NCBI GenBank assembly: GCA_038501195.1
Contig: JBBPUQ010000006.1
Span: forward strand, 3,100,001 to 3,164,000
DNA: 64,000 nt
Direction: 5' to 3'
Origin: Nemania diffusa
Lineage: Eukaryota > Ascomycota > Sordariomycetes > Xylariales > Xylariaceae
The first letter of the stretch is position 1, and each line of letters opens with the position of its first letter. The translations under genes were made by a program, and so were the position numbers. Shown here in pieces: positions 1 to 11,190 of the stretch. The notes beneath the pieces were generated by a model. The model was not told the DNA's origin, searched no databases, and worked only from the letters and a program-made list of their open reading frames with translations.

Positions 1-1757
1 GGATCTCGGAGAACGCGGGGGTGGACGGTGATGCCCTACGCGACGGGCATGCCAACCCGAATATTGTGCAGTGGTTTGGTGATTCTAGAGACGTCCCAAA
101 GCTCAAAGCATACTTTTCTTCGGTCCTGGGAGAGGATAGGGCGTCGCGGTTCGAAGGCAAGAAGTTCGATATTTTCGGCGCATTCTGCGTCTTGCATCTC
201 CTCGCGAGCGGGGTGCCAGTTGACAAGATCTGGCATTTACGACACGTGAGCTGCTCAGTCGGCATAGTGGAAGGGTTAAACGCCATCATGGATAAAGCCT
301 GGGTAAGTAAGATCCTGCCCGAGCCAAATCTCTAGCTGGCTAAGTTCCCGCAGTGGAAGAGGATATGGGTGGTTCAGGAGACGGTTGTAGCGAAGAAACC
401 AATTATTTACTACGGCAACTTGTGCGCTCCATGGCGAATGTTTGCTCTGGCAGCGGTTGAATACGACGGGTGTCGAGTGAGAGATAACTTCGAGAGCGTC
501 TTGTCGCACCTAAATAGCGGACACAGTTTGATGCAGTTTACTCGCGTCATCATGGAGATCGAGTCGACGCGGCGAAGCTGGGAGAAACTAGGGCCGATGG
601 TGCCCCTCACCGTACTTCGGAAATTTCGCTCTCGACTGGCCACCGACCCTAGAGATAAGGTATTCGCCGTTCTCGGGCTCATCCGGTCATGGGGTACGGA
701 GAAGTCGGGCCAAGCCATTAAGGGCATTACTCCAGACTACACTGCTCGAGACTACCAAATATTCTTTAGAGTTACAGAGCTACTGATAAGGAACACACGA
801 TCACTGGCGCCCTTAGCAGGTACCTTACAGAGACGTAATAGTCCATCTTTGATGCCTTCGTGGGTCACTGATTGGAACTGCCTCCCTAGCGATACTGAGC
901 ATATAAGAGTTGGTAACATTCAACTTTACGACGCAGCTGAGTATCTGAGCGGGAGCGTTGCACTCCATGGGCAATCGATCCTAGAGACGCAGGGATGTCT
1001 TGTAGACAAAGTTGTGTATGTCGGCCGGACACTTGAGAATGGACAAGGGAGGAACAGAGCCAGGCTGACCGTCCTCGAATGGGAGAAATCTCTACCCATG
1101 TTTTCGGGAGACCGAATTGGGGGATATCGCCCTAGCGGTGAAACATTACATGATGCCTTTTGGCGAACACTGTGTTCAGATCTCGAATTCGTCCAGTATG
1201 CCGACAGATCCGACTATGTTCGAGAATTCCGTCGGCTTTCGGAGTGGACGAGTGAGAATGAGGGTTACGGACGCTGGCTTGAAGATGACGTGCAGTCCAA
1301 TAGACGGACATCTCTTGTTGGTGGCATATGGGTTGAGCCAACAAATAGCGAAATAGATACACAGAGCAAGAATGCGTTTCAGTACCTACTAGAATGTGCC
1401 TCGGGAGGCAGGCGATTCTTCAAGACGGAGAGTGGCTACATCGGGACCGGCCCTGTTGATATAAATATAGGCGATTCAGTAGCGGTGCTGCTTGGTAGTC
1501 GGGTCCCATTTGTCCTTCGCCGAGATGGCCGAATTCCTAGACGGTGCCCCGGCCAAGAAATACGCGTCTTATTTAGCGAGCGGTCTTCATATCAAGTTGG
1601 CAAAGGTGCCAAGGTCCAGAGAGACGAGACGATCCATTGTTATGGTTTGCATGAGCACTGCTACCGTGTTGTCGGAGATGCCTATGTTCATGGCATCATG
1701 ACAGGGGATCGCGAGCGCACTAATCAGTGGAAGGTCGAGCCGATATACCTGGTGTGA
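1..1757 (+). CDS. HET-domain (heterokaryon incompatibility) protein, 5' end outside the window
   Basis: This is the C-terminal part of a HET-domain protein; the frame is open to the window edge, so the true start and the first part of the HET domain are missing. Exon A is 3-302 and exon B is 354-1757, with a phase-0 intron 303-353 (donor GTAAGT, acceptor CAG). Splicing gives WWKRIWVVQE, the usual mid-HET motif. The other hallmark, DPRDKVFAVLGL, is encoded at about 645-680. About 567 residues are visible, and the part after the HET core has no motif I recognise. HET proteins act in fungal non-self recognition, where mismatched alleles or partner NLR activation trigger cell death; which partner this one uses cannot be told here. 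The stop is TGA at 1755-1757. The assignment to HET is firm; its role in an actual incompatibility system is inference. Confidence 0.9.
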
Positions 1758-1874
1758 CTCGGACTTTGCCATACGAAAAGCACCACAAAGACCGGAGAGC
1801 AGAATGTTTGATGAGATGGATTTCAAAGAGATCCTAGTTCCGTCCTGGCCTATCTAGTTTAAGTAAGCGAGGTG

Positions 1875-1990
1875 TAATATTATAGCTTGATGTGACGGAG
1901 AAAAACGACGCCGTTAATACTCCTGCAGTATTAACGGTATATATTTTACGCTACATTTGATGGATGAGTTGATATGATACCTATTGTAGC
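1875..1990. repeat. Dispersed repeat family G, copy 1
   Basis: This segment shares an exact 16-nt word (AAACGACGCCGTTAAT, 1903-1918) and looser flanking similarity with 52605-52700. Both copies begin with TAATATTA, pass through the shared word, then GTATATAT, and reach an ATTTGATG word. The similarity suggests the end of a longer, mostly lost repeat. The copy at 52.6 kb is split at the ATTTGATG word by a short LTR-like element; this copy is not. Similarity was judged by eye. Confidence 0.5.
1911..1937. repeat. Perfect 11-bp inverted repeat with 5-nt loop
   Basis: CCGTTAATACT (1911-1921) and AGTATTAACGG (1927-1937) are exact reverse complements around CCTGC. The structure lies inside repeat family G, and the copy at 52.6 kb keeps the left arm only in part. 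It could be an element end or a protein-binding palindrome. Confidence 0.85.
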
Positions 1991-2557
1991 CTTCGAGAAT
2001 GACTATTGATGTTGTTGAGGGGATGGAGAAATGATCTAGATAGTAGCTACGGTTGGGGTGTTGGGGTTAGGGGGAGGTCTTTTTATAGCGGTGCTATTAT
2101 AGCAGGTACCCATCGTGCCCATCACGATACGATATTATACAGCAATTATATAATTGAATACCTTACCATGGGTTCCATTCACGCCGGAGGATTATGAAGA
2201 AGCTATAGAAACACGAATAAATAAAAGCAAGGGAGATAAAACTGAGCATATGAGAATACAGAATACACTTATTGCACCCATTTCACCGAAGATTAACCGA
2301 CATAATCCATCATAGAGCAACTCTCATTCTCATTTACGTCATCACAAAACACCAAGTCCGCCTAAGAAGGCAGTCAGCAGTGCAACAAGATCTAGGTATA
2401 TAGGAAAGATATGCGCATTATTTTGCCTATAGTAAGGCAGATTTACACGTCAACCCTACATCCCAGCCATTATCCCAACTCATTCCTAACTAATACTCTC
2501 CTGTATAACTCAATCGCTCACAGGACGCCCCGCATCACCAGACGGACTACAGCAACC

Positions 2558-3498
2558 ATGACGACAATCACGCTCAAATCACCCGAAATAAACGTCTCGC
2601 TACCAGAAGGCTTCTCAGAAGCGCAGTTACTTTCATTCTCACCCTTTAACGTGAGTCTCCATGCTTTTTCTTCACCCATCTAGCTTTTTCGGTATCTATC
2701 CCTATCACAAGCAACTAACAAGACATCCAGAGCTGGCTGAAGACCCTCACAAACTCGCTCGCGCTCCAACACAGCAACGCGAAGCACCCCTTCCACGGGG
2801 ACCCGTACGCCCTGCGCTCCATCACGGTGCAGAGCTACGACCTCTTCGGAAAACGCGTAGGCTTCCTGAAGCTGCAAGCCCGCGTGACGAATGCCGCGGG
2901 CGAATCCCTGCCCGGCGCCGTGTTCCTCCGCGGACCCAGCGTTGGCATGCTCGTGATGCTCATCCCAGACGACGCTCCTCCTACCGAGGAGGAGGAGCGC
3001 TACGTGCTCCTCACAATCCAGCCCCGCATACCGGCGGGCAGCCTCGCCTTCGCTGAGCTGCCGGCTGGCATGGTAGACGACGACGGCGCCAGCGAGGGCA
3101 GCGGGAAATTCGCCGGCACAGCGGCGCGCGAGATCTACGAGGAGCTCGGAATCGAGATCCCGGCGTCGGAACTAACCTGCTTGAGCGACCTAGCAGCAGC
3201 AGGAAGTGACGAGGCGGAAGGGGAAGAGGAGGGTCTGCCGTCCGCGATGTACCCCTCCGCGGGCGGCTGCGACGAGTACATACCCATCTACATGCACGAG
3301 CGCCGCGTGCCCCGGGACACGCTCGCCGCGTGGACGGGCAAGCTAACCGGGCTCCGGGACCACGGCGAGAAGATCACGCTGAAGCTCGTGCCGATGCGCG
3401 AGCTCTTTCGCGAGGGCCGGCGGGACGCGAAGGCGCTGGCGGCACTAGCGCTGTGGGAGGGGCTGAGACGCGAGGGGAAATTACGAGGAGAGCCGTGA
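2558..3498 (+). CDS. Nudix hydrolase, NUDT14/NUDX14-like (nucleoside-diphosphate-sugar pyrophosphatase type)
   Basis: The predicted protein has 286 residues from exons 2558-2650 and 2731-3498. The phase-0 intron 2651-2730 has donor GTGAGT, branch AACTAACA and acceptor CAG. The Nudix region runs from about G144 (ELPAGMVDDD) to R164-G171 (REIYEELGI), which supplies the metal-binding Glu residues. The first half of the box departs from the strict GX5EX7 spacing in the same way as UGPP/NUDX14-type enzymes, which cleave ADP- or UDP-sugars to sugar-1-phosphate and NMP. The C-terminal part (SAGGCDEYIP...GEKITLKLVPM) also fits that subfamily. The start ATG (2558) is the first in frame and directly precedes conserved-looking sequence. 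There is no signal peptide, so it is probably cytosolic. It converges with the gene at 3661, 162 bases away. The substrate is inferred from family resemblance only. Confidence 0.88.
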
Positions 3499-3660
3499 GC
3501 GGGGGGGAATGCTTCTTCGTGAAAATAGCTGGCGACTCAAACATGAATGTATATGCCAGACAGGTAATTGGTCACCTGAAAATACCGGGCGAGTCAAGTA
3601 TTTCTGGGCCGAATACTGTACGAATAATGGTGATGGCTTTGTAAGGTTGTAGATTGATAT

Positions 3661-5376
3661 CTACCTGTATTTCTCATAGAGTGCTGTCTCTTTCAGCGCC
3701 GCCTCGACCTTAGCTACCGTCGCAGCGTCATACACGTCCTCTGGTTGCTGGTCACCACGGAGGATCAGCTTGTCATGGCGCGCGCCCTCCTCTTTTGTCA
3801 TCAGGACGAGGTCGGTTAACTTCAGGTTTGACGACTTCTGCTCGCTAGCCCCTTCTCCAATTCTAATCATAATCGAGCTCGTGGGCTTTCGCCAGCGAGT
3901 TAGAATAAGTCGGGTAGTGAGCCCTGTGATAGCACTGCGTCCCTTGAAGATCTCCTCTGCCAGAAACGCAATATCGCCTGTGGTGATGGGCGTCTTCAGA
4001 CCTACCGATATGCTAGGGTCTCCGCTTGTCTGATACCGTAGCACTTTTTCTTCACCCCCTTGCACCGAAGCAAGTAGGCCTTCATACATCTTCTCGCGTC
4101 CCTTTGCTGGTAGGTAGTCGTGAGGGTATCCTAGGTTTCAAGAATCAGTAAAGGAGACATGTCGAAGGTGCGGGTTCAAGTACCTGTAATAGCAAGAATC
4201 ACATGGTTCGCGACGGTATATCCAAAAACAGCCGGCATCGTTCCCAAGACCGGTAATATTCTAACCCTAAACTCAGGAAGAACGCCCAGATCGCCGACCT
4301 GCCCCTTTTTAAATTCGTCTTCAGGTAGAGGGAGTAGCTCTGCCTTTCCTTCTCCAGTCTTTTCTGTTGAGTAGACTGTCGGAATTCCCTTAGTGACACC
4401 TAGTAATTTTAACCGCCTGCGTGTAGATCTCGATAGTCCGTCGTCGGTGCTCGTCCCAACGTCGCCGACAATGATGCGCGTCGGATCGCTCTTGCACCCA
4501 GCCCCCATAGCAGAGATGACCGGCAACTCGTGGTCGTGGCAGTACTTCAGCAGCGCGACCTTAGTGTCGATATTATCAATAGCATCGATGATGAAATCAG
4601 GCTTCTGACCCGTCTTCTCCCACGGCGCGAGCAGCCGGTCCGCGGCCTGGTCCCAGAATTTCTCCTGCCGCAAGTCAAAGTGCACCCATGGCGTTACGGC
4701 CAACAGCCGCCGCTGCAGGCACTGGACCTTGGCGATGCCGACGTCCGCAAGCGTGGCGACGGCGTGTCGGTTCAGGGAGCTCAGCGTCACCTGGTCGAAG
4801 TCGATCAGCCGTATTCGCGAGACGCCCGACCGTGCCAGTGCAGCCGTGCAGTGCGACCCGACTCCGCCGCACCCGACCACTATAACGAATGCGCCACGGA
4901 GCTTGTCGAGGCCGTCCGGGGTAAGGAAGACGCGGTTCCGGGCGAGTTGTTCCAGTATGAGCTCGTCGTCGTAGTCGCCGGCCTGGGCACGACGCGCGAG
5001 GATCTCGTTTCTAATATCTTCTTTATCGGCCTTTGAGGCGCCGCCAAAACTGTCAAGCTACCTTGCGCGAGTCAGCCAGCTTGCCGGATACTCGGGCATA
5101 CATCTAAATCTACGACACCAGCACCAGCACCAGCACCGGCACTGGCACTGGCACTGGCACTATACATATGCTTCAAGAGGGCTAACCCACCTTTCGCAGA
5201 GCATCACCATCGCCGGCGAGTGACGGGATAGAGCTCTTCAATTGAGAGACGCGCTCCTCTTCCTGAAGCCTCTGGTATCCCAGAATAGCGCCCGCTACAA
5301 CAGCACCAGATACAATGGCTGTCGCGGCAAGCTGCACTCTCGAGTTAGTGCTTGCCCTCTCGAGGAATGACGCCAT
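3661..5376 (-). CDS. tRNA threonylcarbamoyladenosine dehydratase, TcdA/Tcd1-Tcd2-type (ThiF/E1-like fold)
   Basis: Three exons (5376-5191, 5057-4184, 4130-3661) encode 509 residues. Exon 1 carries a hydrophobic segment at about residues 14-35, the likely membrane anchor; yeast Tcd1 and Tcd2 are mitochondrial outer-membrane proteins. Exon 2 holds the E1-like nucleotide-binding core: VVGCGGVGS at 122-130, LIDFDQVTLSSLNRHA just after it, then IIDAIDNIDTK. Family members use ATP to cyclise t6A37 of ANN-decoding tRNAs to ct6A. Exon 3 gives the C-terminal domain (GREKMYEGLL...TRLILTRWRKP). Introns are 5058-5190 and 4131-4183; the first contains a hexanucleotide repeat. The acceptor of intron 1 (5058-5060) was chosen because it restores frame and has a CTGAC branch site. 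Convergent with the Nudix gene. Family call is firm. Confidence 0.92.
5114..5160. repeat. Hexanucleotide microsatellite inside an intron
   Basis: On the plus strand a run of ACCAGC units passes into GGCACT units (about seven hexamers in all). It sits wholly in intron 1 of the tRNA dehydratase gene, so length changes would not alter the protein. Confidence 0.85.
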
Positions 5377-6220
5377 GCTGTGTGTAAATATCTCCTTCTA
5401 GAATAGTGGAATTGGTCTCTTAGAACCCGGTCATGGCACCATTGTGTGCATTCAAGAATGGAAACACTTGCTGCACTTGTAGACTGTACGAAGTAGTGGT
5501 GGCTTGTAGCAGTGTGATTCTAACGGAAAACGAAAATTGCTTTCGCGATGACGAAATTTGAAATTTACCACCGATTACTCTTTTGGGCCGAAATAACCAA
5601 AATAGATAAATACAGTGCCTAAGTACGGTGCGGCCATATTTACATACAGTATATTATAGTAACTTTCAAAATGCCTCTTTTCAGGTCGGTCGGTCGTTTG
5701 ATTGAAAATTGCTTATTTTATCGTCCTCGCAATGCTCTAAGATAGTCAATAACTAAGTGCAGATTAGAAGATACAATCGTTACCTCTACTTATCCTTTTC
5801 TTAACGCTCTCTTTATGATCATTCTAAGAGCTTGAAATACACAGTTCTAATTTCAGCAAATGAAAATGAAGCATTCGTGGCGCAAAACTACTGTAAACAC
5901 TAAATAAGACACCCACGTGCCAGGGCACTTCCTAAAATGGATAAGTGAAGCCCCAGCACAGCATCCGGGCTTTCCGGGCTTAATAATAAGAATAAGAATA
6001 AAGAGCAGCCAGGTCGCATTCCACTTTCATCTCTTACCTAGAATAATCTGTTTTAGGTTTGAGTCACTCAACTTCCCAGAAGCCACTTCTTACAGAACTA
6101 GGATCCCGAAATACGTAGGCAAGCATCCCAGACAAAATTAACAAAGGATTATTATTCTATAAGAAACTCGGATTACATAATTTATACAGGTTGCATCGAA
6201 ACGGGAACTTCGAGTGTCAT
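5377..6220. other. Intergenic region between the tRNA dehydratase and desaturase genes
   Basis: Nothing coding is visible in these 844 bases. The part next to 5376 should hold the promoter of the dehydratase gene and the part next to 6221 the 3' end of the desaturase transcript. No distinct motif could be assigned. Confidence 0.5.
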
Positions 6221-8157
6221 TCAATGCAGACCACTCTCCCCAGTTTCGGCCATGTACTTTTGGCATTGCACTAGATTCTTAAGCTGCTCGCTGACTTCTT
6301 CTAAGCGCCCCAGCACCTTGCGATTTCCGTCGGCAAATCCAAGGATCGTGTAAGGAATATCCACATCTTGGCAGAACTCTCTCACTAGCACCTGGGCTTT
6401 CCGGAGGTTGTGCCGTGGGACCCGTGGAAATAGGTGGTGGACTGCCTGGAATTGCAGGCCGCCGTGGATGAAATCGAGCCATGCCGGACAATCAACGTCC
6501 ATTGTGGTACGCAGCTGGCGCTGTGGGAAGGACTCGGTCTCGCCAAGCTCGGATGTCGACATGCCCCAGTGAGATAGGGTAATCTGGACATGGAGGGGCA
6601 TGGTGATGATATGCGATACTAGTACGAAGGCGATGCGGATGGTCCACGTTGGCAGAGCACGCCAGACCAGGCAGTATCCGTACAAGAACAGGTAGCAACA
6701 AATAAAGGTGATCTCCGTAGGTCGGATCCACCATGCTTTGCTACGACCAAGGGATGACGATTTGGCTGAGAGAACGTGCAGCCAGGAGAGAAGGTAGAGG
6801 TTGAAGCGAGCGACACCCATGATGGGGTAGTACGTATAGCGCTGGTATGGAACCATGAAATCGGCTACGGCATCCCAGACAAACACGAAGTTCTCGTAGT
6901 ACGTGGAACAAATGGACCGAAAGAAGGAAGGACATGTCGCGAAGAGGGGGACATTTTGGATATCCGGGTCATGCTCCTAGGATGCTGTCAGCGAGAATGC
7001 GAGGGTTAGGCGACTGTGGACCTGGTCAAACTAACCGGATGGTTTGTCACGAGATGATGGACATTATGGCTACTCTTCCACCACCCGAGCGAAAGGCCGC
7101 AACAGAAATCAGCGATAAACAGGCCAATCAGGGTATCCACGGCAAAGATGTGCGTGATGGCGAGGTGCCCGGCATCATGTGCGGTGAACATGATTTGGTG
7201 CTACACATGGGACGTTAGCAGATATGAGAGGTCTTGGAATGCACTGGACGAACCCAAAACAGACCCAAGAAGGCCGCCGAAGTCATGTACCAGCCATAAT
7301 GCAGAGCCACCATGCTCACGGCAAATATGCTCACATATCGGGCGAGTTCTTTGCCATATTCCGATAAGGCGCAGTCATATAATCCTTGATCGCGTACTTT
7401 CTGGTGCAGGAGTCGGTACTTGTGAGTAATGCTGAGCTGCACAGCGGGATCCACGGAGGGATAGTCTTGGATATCTTTCTTAATCTCTTGCCGGACTGCA
7501 TAATCTATATAATCGGCTGGGGATTGTTGGAGATTGACGGCCTCTGTCGGGACGGGACCGCGGACTGGGGACTTTTCATGGGCAGCTCGCCTGCGAACGT
7601 CGCATTCTTGGCCAGGCTCGGTTGCGTCCTTGTTGACAATGCGTTCGGGCCCTGGATATGTGTCCTTCGTATTACTAGAGGCAGTGTCTACTTCGACGGC
7701 TCCCTCTTGCTGTCTGTGATAGACGCCTCCTCTAATCGGTGGCGTCAAGTTGGTCCATGGTCCAGCAGGTTTTCGGCCTATCCGGAAGGCTTTCATAGTC
7801 TTCAGTGTAGCGGCCGAATGGTAGCTACATTTTCCAGCAAAAAAGACGTCAGTATCTTAGGGCAGCGCAGGGAATCGTTCGCTCACACCTCGCATCTTCT
7901 TGATGCACAGACACTACAACGAGACGCAACGGCTGGAAAGGAAATGGGCTCAACCCGGATCATATTAATTACACTGTCATCTCGTCGGTGGCATCTTTAC
8001 CGATCATATGTAAGATTGCCAGTCGACCTCCGGGGTGTTTGCCGAGCCATGAGTCGAGTCGGAGCACGAAGTCGTCGAAGATAACGATGGTCTGTCCCTC
8101 GGCAATCATCCGCTTGATTGCCGGCGGTGTCAATATTCTGTCTCTGCTGCACTCCAT
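6221..8157 (-). CDS. Delta-8 sphingolipid desaturase with N-terminal cytochrome b5 domain
   Basis: Four exons (8157-7973, 7824-7254, 7200-7036, 6976-6221) encode 558 residues. The N-terminus is a cytochrome b5 domain with heme ligands H41 (in HPGG) and H64 (in YHS, formed across intron 1). A variable linker follows (about 85-190), then the membrane desaturase domain with three histidine boxes: HDAGH (260-264), HNVHH (297-301) and QAVHH (484-488). The Q in the third box is the mark of front-end desaturases. In fungi this architecture belongs to the ER enzyme that puts the 8(E) double bond into the long-chain base of glucosylceramides. Introns are 7825-7972, 7201-7253 (donor GTTCGT, acceptor TGTAG) and 6977-7035; the second splice joins LFW to HQIMF exactly as in the family. 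An acyl-lipid delta-6 substrate is possible but less likely for this layout. Confidence 0.92.
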
Positions 8158-9494
8158 CTTGTCGTCCGATTGTGTTTTGTCGAGGTTCGGGCGAGGTACT
8201 TGGACGGCAAAAAACTATCGCCTGCTATGTGGCAGTCGAGCAAGTTTTGTCAAAATATAGACCTACGCATGGTCTTGTATGTAAGTAACCACGTGCGTTG
8301 GTATCAGTAGGTGATACGTACGTTCTGGCGAGCTTGCGGCGAGCACCTACCCTACCTACCTAGTATCCTAGGAGGTTCCTACCTAGCCATACATGCCTGT
8401 CATTCGGTACCTACTAATTACCTGCTAGCTGCACTATGATCTGCTACAAACTCAGCCCCTGACAGGATCTGGATTGGAATCCAAACTAGCCCTTTAGTGG
8501 CCTGTTCTGCGGCTCCCCTACGGCTTCCCTACATCTCCCCTATATCCCACAGGCGTACCTGGCTAACACGAGTCGGCCGCGTTAGCGTCGGGGCAGGACA
8601 TGTGTCATGCAAGGTAGGCGCACAAGTGCGATTGTTTTTAAGATGAGCCAAGAGAAAGAATCCATAGTGCAAAGTGGCAACTACGGCCCGTGTGGTCCAG
8701 GCAGTGAGATTCAACAGCTGACTGTTTCCCTGTTTTTTTTTCCCTTCCGGTTTGTTTTTCGCATTCGCTCCGCTCCGGTGTCAGTATGCCTATATACAAA
8801 CCTGTATAATTACAGGCACTGTTATGTAGTACCTCAGGTTTGGTCCCAATTCCCGTATTCTGTAAGTACTGTGGATTGTCTTATCAAATACGCAGCCCAT
8901 CAAAATAGAATGTAATTCTTGGCAACGACGTTCCGGGATGTTTGTTTCCCGTTCTGGGGTTCTCTTGTCGTGGAACGCTTAAACCTCGGCACATTCTAAA
9001 ACAAAATGCTGTTGCCTATTTCGAAGATTTTCGGTTCTATGTAGGTACCATAGCGCGCCGGTGGGGGTTTAAAAAAGGCTTGCAGCGACGGTTATTAAGT
9101 AGAAGTAGCAATCTGTACTAAACATGCGTGTTGTAATAGTTGTATATTTTTATCGTTGTATTTTATATATACCTGTTATATATATAATAATTTTTTTATA
9201 AACATTATTAGCTCGGTTTGTATAATATAAATTATTGTAAATTTGAACATAATTTTTGTAGCTGCAAGTATATTTGCGTTAAAAATTAACTGCACTGCTA
9301 CAGTTTGCTACGGTTTGCAACGGGCGCAAAACCTCCCGCTAAAGTCCTGGACTGTATAGCAATTGCAGCAATATTCCTGGTATTAGAGGTGGTGGAGGTG
9401 GTGGTACTGCGTACTGTAGGTCGAGGTAAGTTGAGTGGTAGGGTAAATCCCTGCAGTCGACTAGGTGTGGGACCTCTACTGCATACAACCTTTT

Positions 9495-9578
9495 ACCGTA
9501 TTGCCCATCCACCTTCTACCTAGGTACCGTATTGCCTGTATACTTCTTACCGTACTGCTACCGTATTGCCGTATTGCT
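9495..9578. repeat. Degenerate short repeat, ACCGTATTGCC units
   Basis: The word ACCGTATTGC or a one-base variant occurs at about 9496, 9526, 9550 and 9560, with a shortened CCGTATTGC at about 9569, separated by TTCTAC-type spacers. It looks like a decayed minisatellite with no coding content. Confidence 0.5.
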
Positions 9579-9617
9579 TCTACAGCCTTATAGTTCTTTT
9601 ATTATTTTTTAAATAAA

Positions 9618-9718
9618 AATTATGTTGATTTTTCAACATAATTGTAGTTTAGTAATGTTGTAGTTTTTCAACGGACGTATTAACCATGTCTCTAAAAATC
9701 ATGTTGACTTTTCAACAT
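9618..9718. repeat. Pair of related hairpins (ATGTTGA-loop-TCAACAT)
   Basis: The first hairpin has 11-bp perfect arms (9618-9628 and 9633-9643) around TTTT. The second has 7-bp arms (9701-9707 and 9712-9718) around CTTT. They share ATGTTGA and TCAACAT, and a degenerate third version lies between them. They may be termini of a small transposable element. Confidence 0.6.
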
Positions 9719-10999
9719 ACTGTCTACAACTATTATATTTACCCCCCTTTCTCCGCTACGGTAGATACAAGTCCCCAAAGTCCCCCCCACCTGCGGGAAG
9801 GAAGAAACCTACAGTACATATGGCGCACATACTACATACATGTGTACGTATGTCCCTACCACGCCACTGTACTGTATATCAGTTACAATGACCTCACCGA
9901 TCTTGTTCTAGAACCCATGTTTGCAGGTACAGACGGTACAGCACCCACACGCTTGCTGTTCCAGGCCCGATACGTATACGCTGCTAGGGAAATACGCGCA
10001 TTGCCTAACGGGCTCAGCCACTTAGCAATCGAGTTCGTTGCCGACCTAAAACTGAGCTAAGAATTGTGTGCATACCTACTGCAGCTGGGTTGACCCCAGT
10101 CGCCTGATTGAGGTAGGACCATTTGCGCTGTCCTACTGTACGCATATGTGCATCCGCACCGCTGCAGAAGTATGCGACAAGTTTTATAAGGGCGGCACCT
10201 CCTCCGTGTCCAAATCAATAGCGTAATCGCATTATGAAAGCGCTTTCGTTCTGACAAAACCAACCATCACGGCAGAGTGCCTAAACAAGGCAAAGGGATA
10301 CAAACCGGTGATACCGCCTTTGCACGCCGCTAATGGGGGAATCTCGGCAGGAAACCTCCTTTGCCACACGGGGACCGCATCAATCAATCAATCAGGTCCT
10401 ACGGTACTTGTACTATCTACATGCGCGATGACGAGGAGAGATGCCACTGCCCGCTCTCAGAATCTACCCAATTAGCGACGAGGTGAAACAGCGTCTGTGT
10501 ACGTAGGTATGTAGATGGGGGAAGGGAGAATGCTGGATATCATACGGTATAATTTATTGTTATTAGACAAGTACTCGTCGTGGCTGCTCCTTGGTAGGTA
10601 CCTACCCCTTCGCTGCATTCGCCATCTGACAATGATAATCCCAAGTAATTTACTCTCCTCCCTTTATCTAGTACGGTCCCGTCGGCTCCCGATAAACAGT
10701 GACTTCGCTCGGGTCTCTGTACGCAGTTCATCTCGTATAGGTTCCCCTCCCCGCCCTTCCGGTTCATGCCTTTATCCTCACCGACTTAGTTTCCCTTCCC
10801 CATCAACTCCCGCTTGTGAGACTTGAAGAAGGGGAAATACGTCCCCTACGTGTGCCAGTGTGATGGATAGCGCCTATTACCTCTAGGGGTAGAAACACGC
10901 CGAGTACAAATACGTCAGGTCGGGTTTCGATACCGATGGCCACCTTAGCACCAATAATGATACCCATACTAGGGACCAGAATCGCTAGTAGGCGCTTCA

Positions 11000-11190
11000 A
11001 CACTGCCGGATGAGGATTGCGCGCTAGAGTCCCAGCTTTTATCTATGTTCGTGCTCATTTTTGGCCGCACAGTTTCTGAGCGCTCAGAGGTGACCCCGTT
11101 AGTTTTTGCCGGCGCCTTCATCTGCGCCTTCTCCGCCTCTAGTTTTGTCGCCCGTATCTTTCACTCAATATCACTTTGCCATTCCCACTA
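11000..11190 (-). pseudogene. Possible decayed coding fragment, unknown family
   Basis: Read on the minus strand from about 11190, the frame gives EWQSDIE, a TGA stop, then KIRATKLEAEKAQMKAPAK and a Ser/Thr-rich tail ending in SGP and TAG at about 10976. It is an alanine/lysine-rich, coiled-coil-like stretch with more balanced base composition than its surroundings. A CGA-to-TGA change would explain the first stop, as RIP would produce. I do not recognise the protein; a retroelement gag or an ordinary gene relic are both possible. Confidence 0.25.

Larger units (their letters stand above)
1758..2557. other. Intergenic region between the HET gene and the Nudix gene
   Basis: There is no coding signal in these 800 bases. 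They contain a perfect inverted repeat at 1911-1937 and a repeat segment (about 1875-1990) that recurs near 52.6 kb; both are listed separately. The 150 bases before the Nudix start codon are C/T- and A-rich, as in many fungal promoters, but no specific site can be called. Confidence 0.6.
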
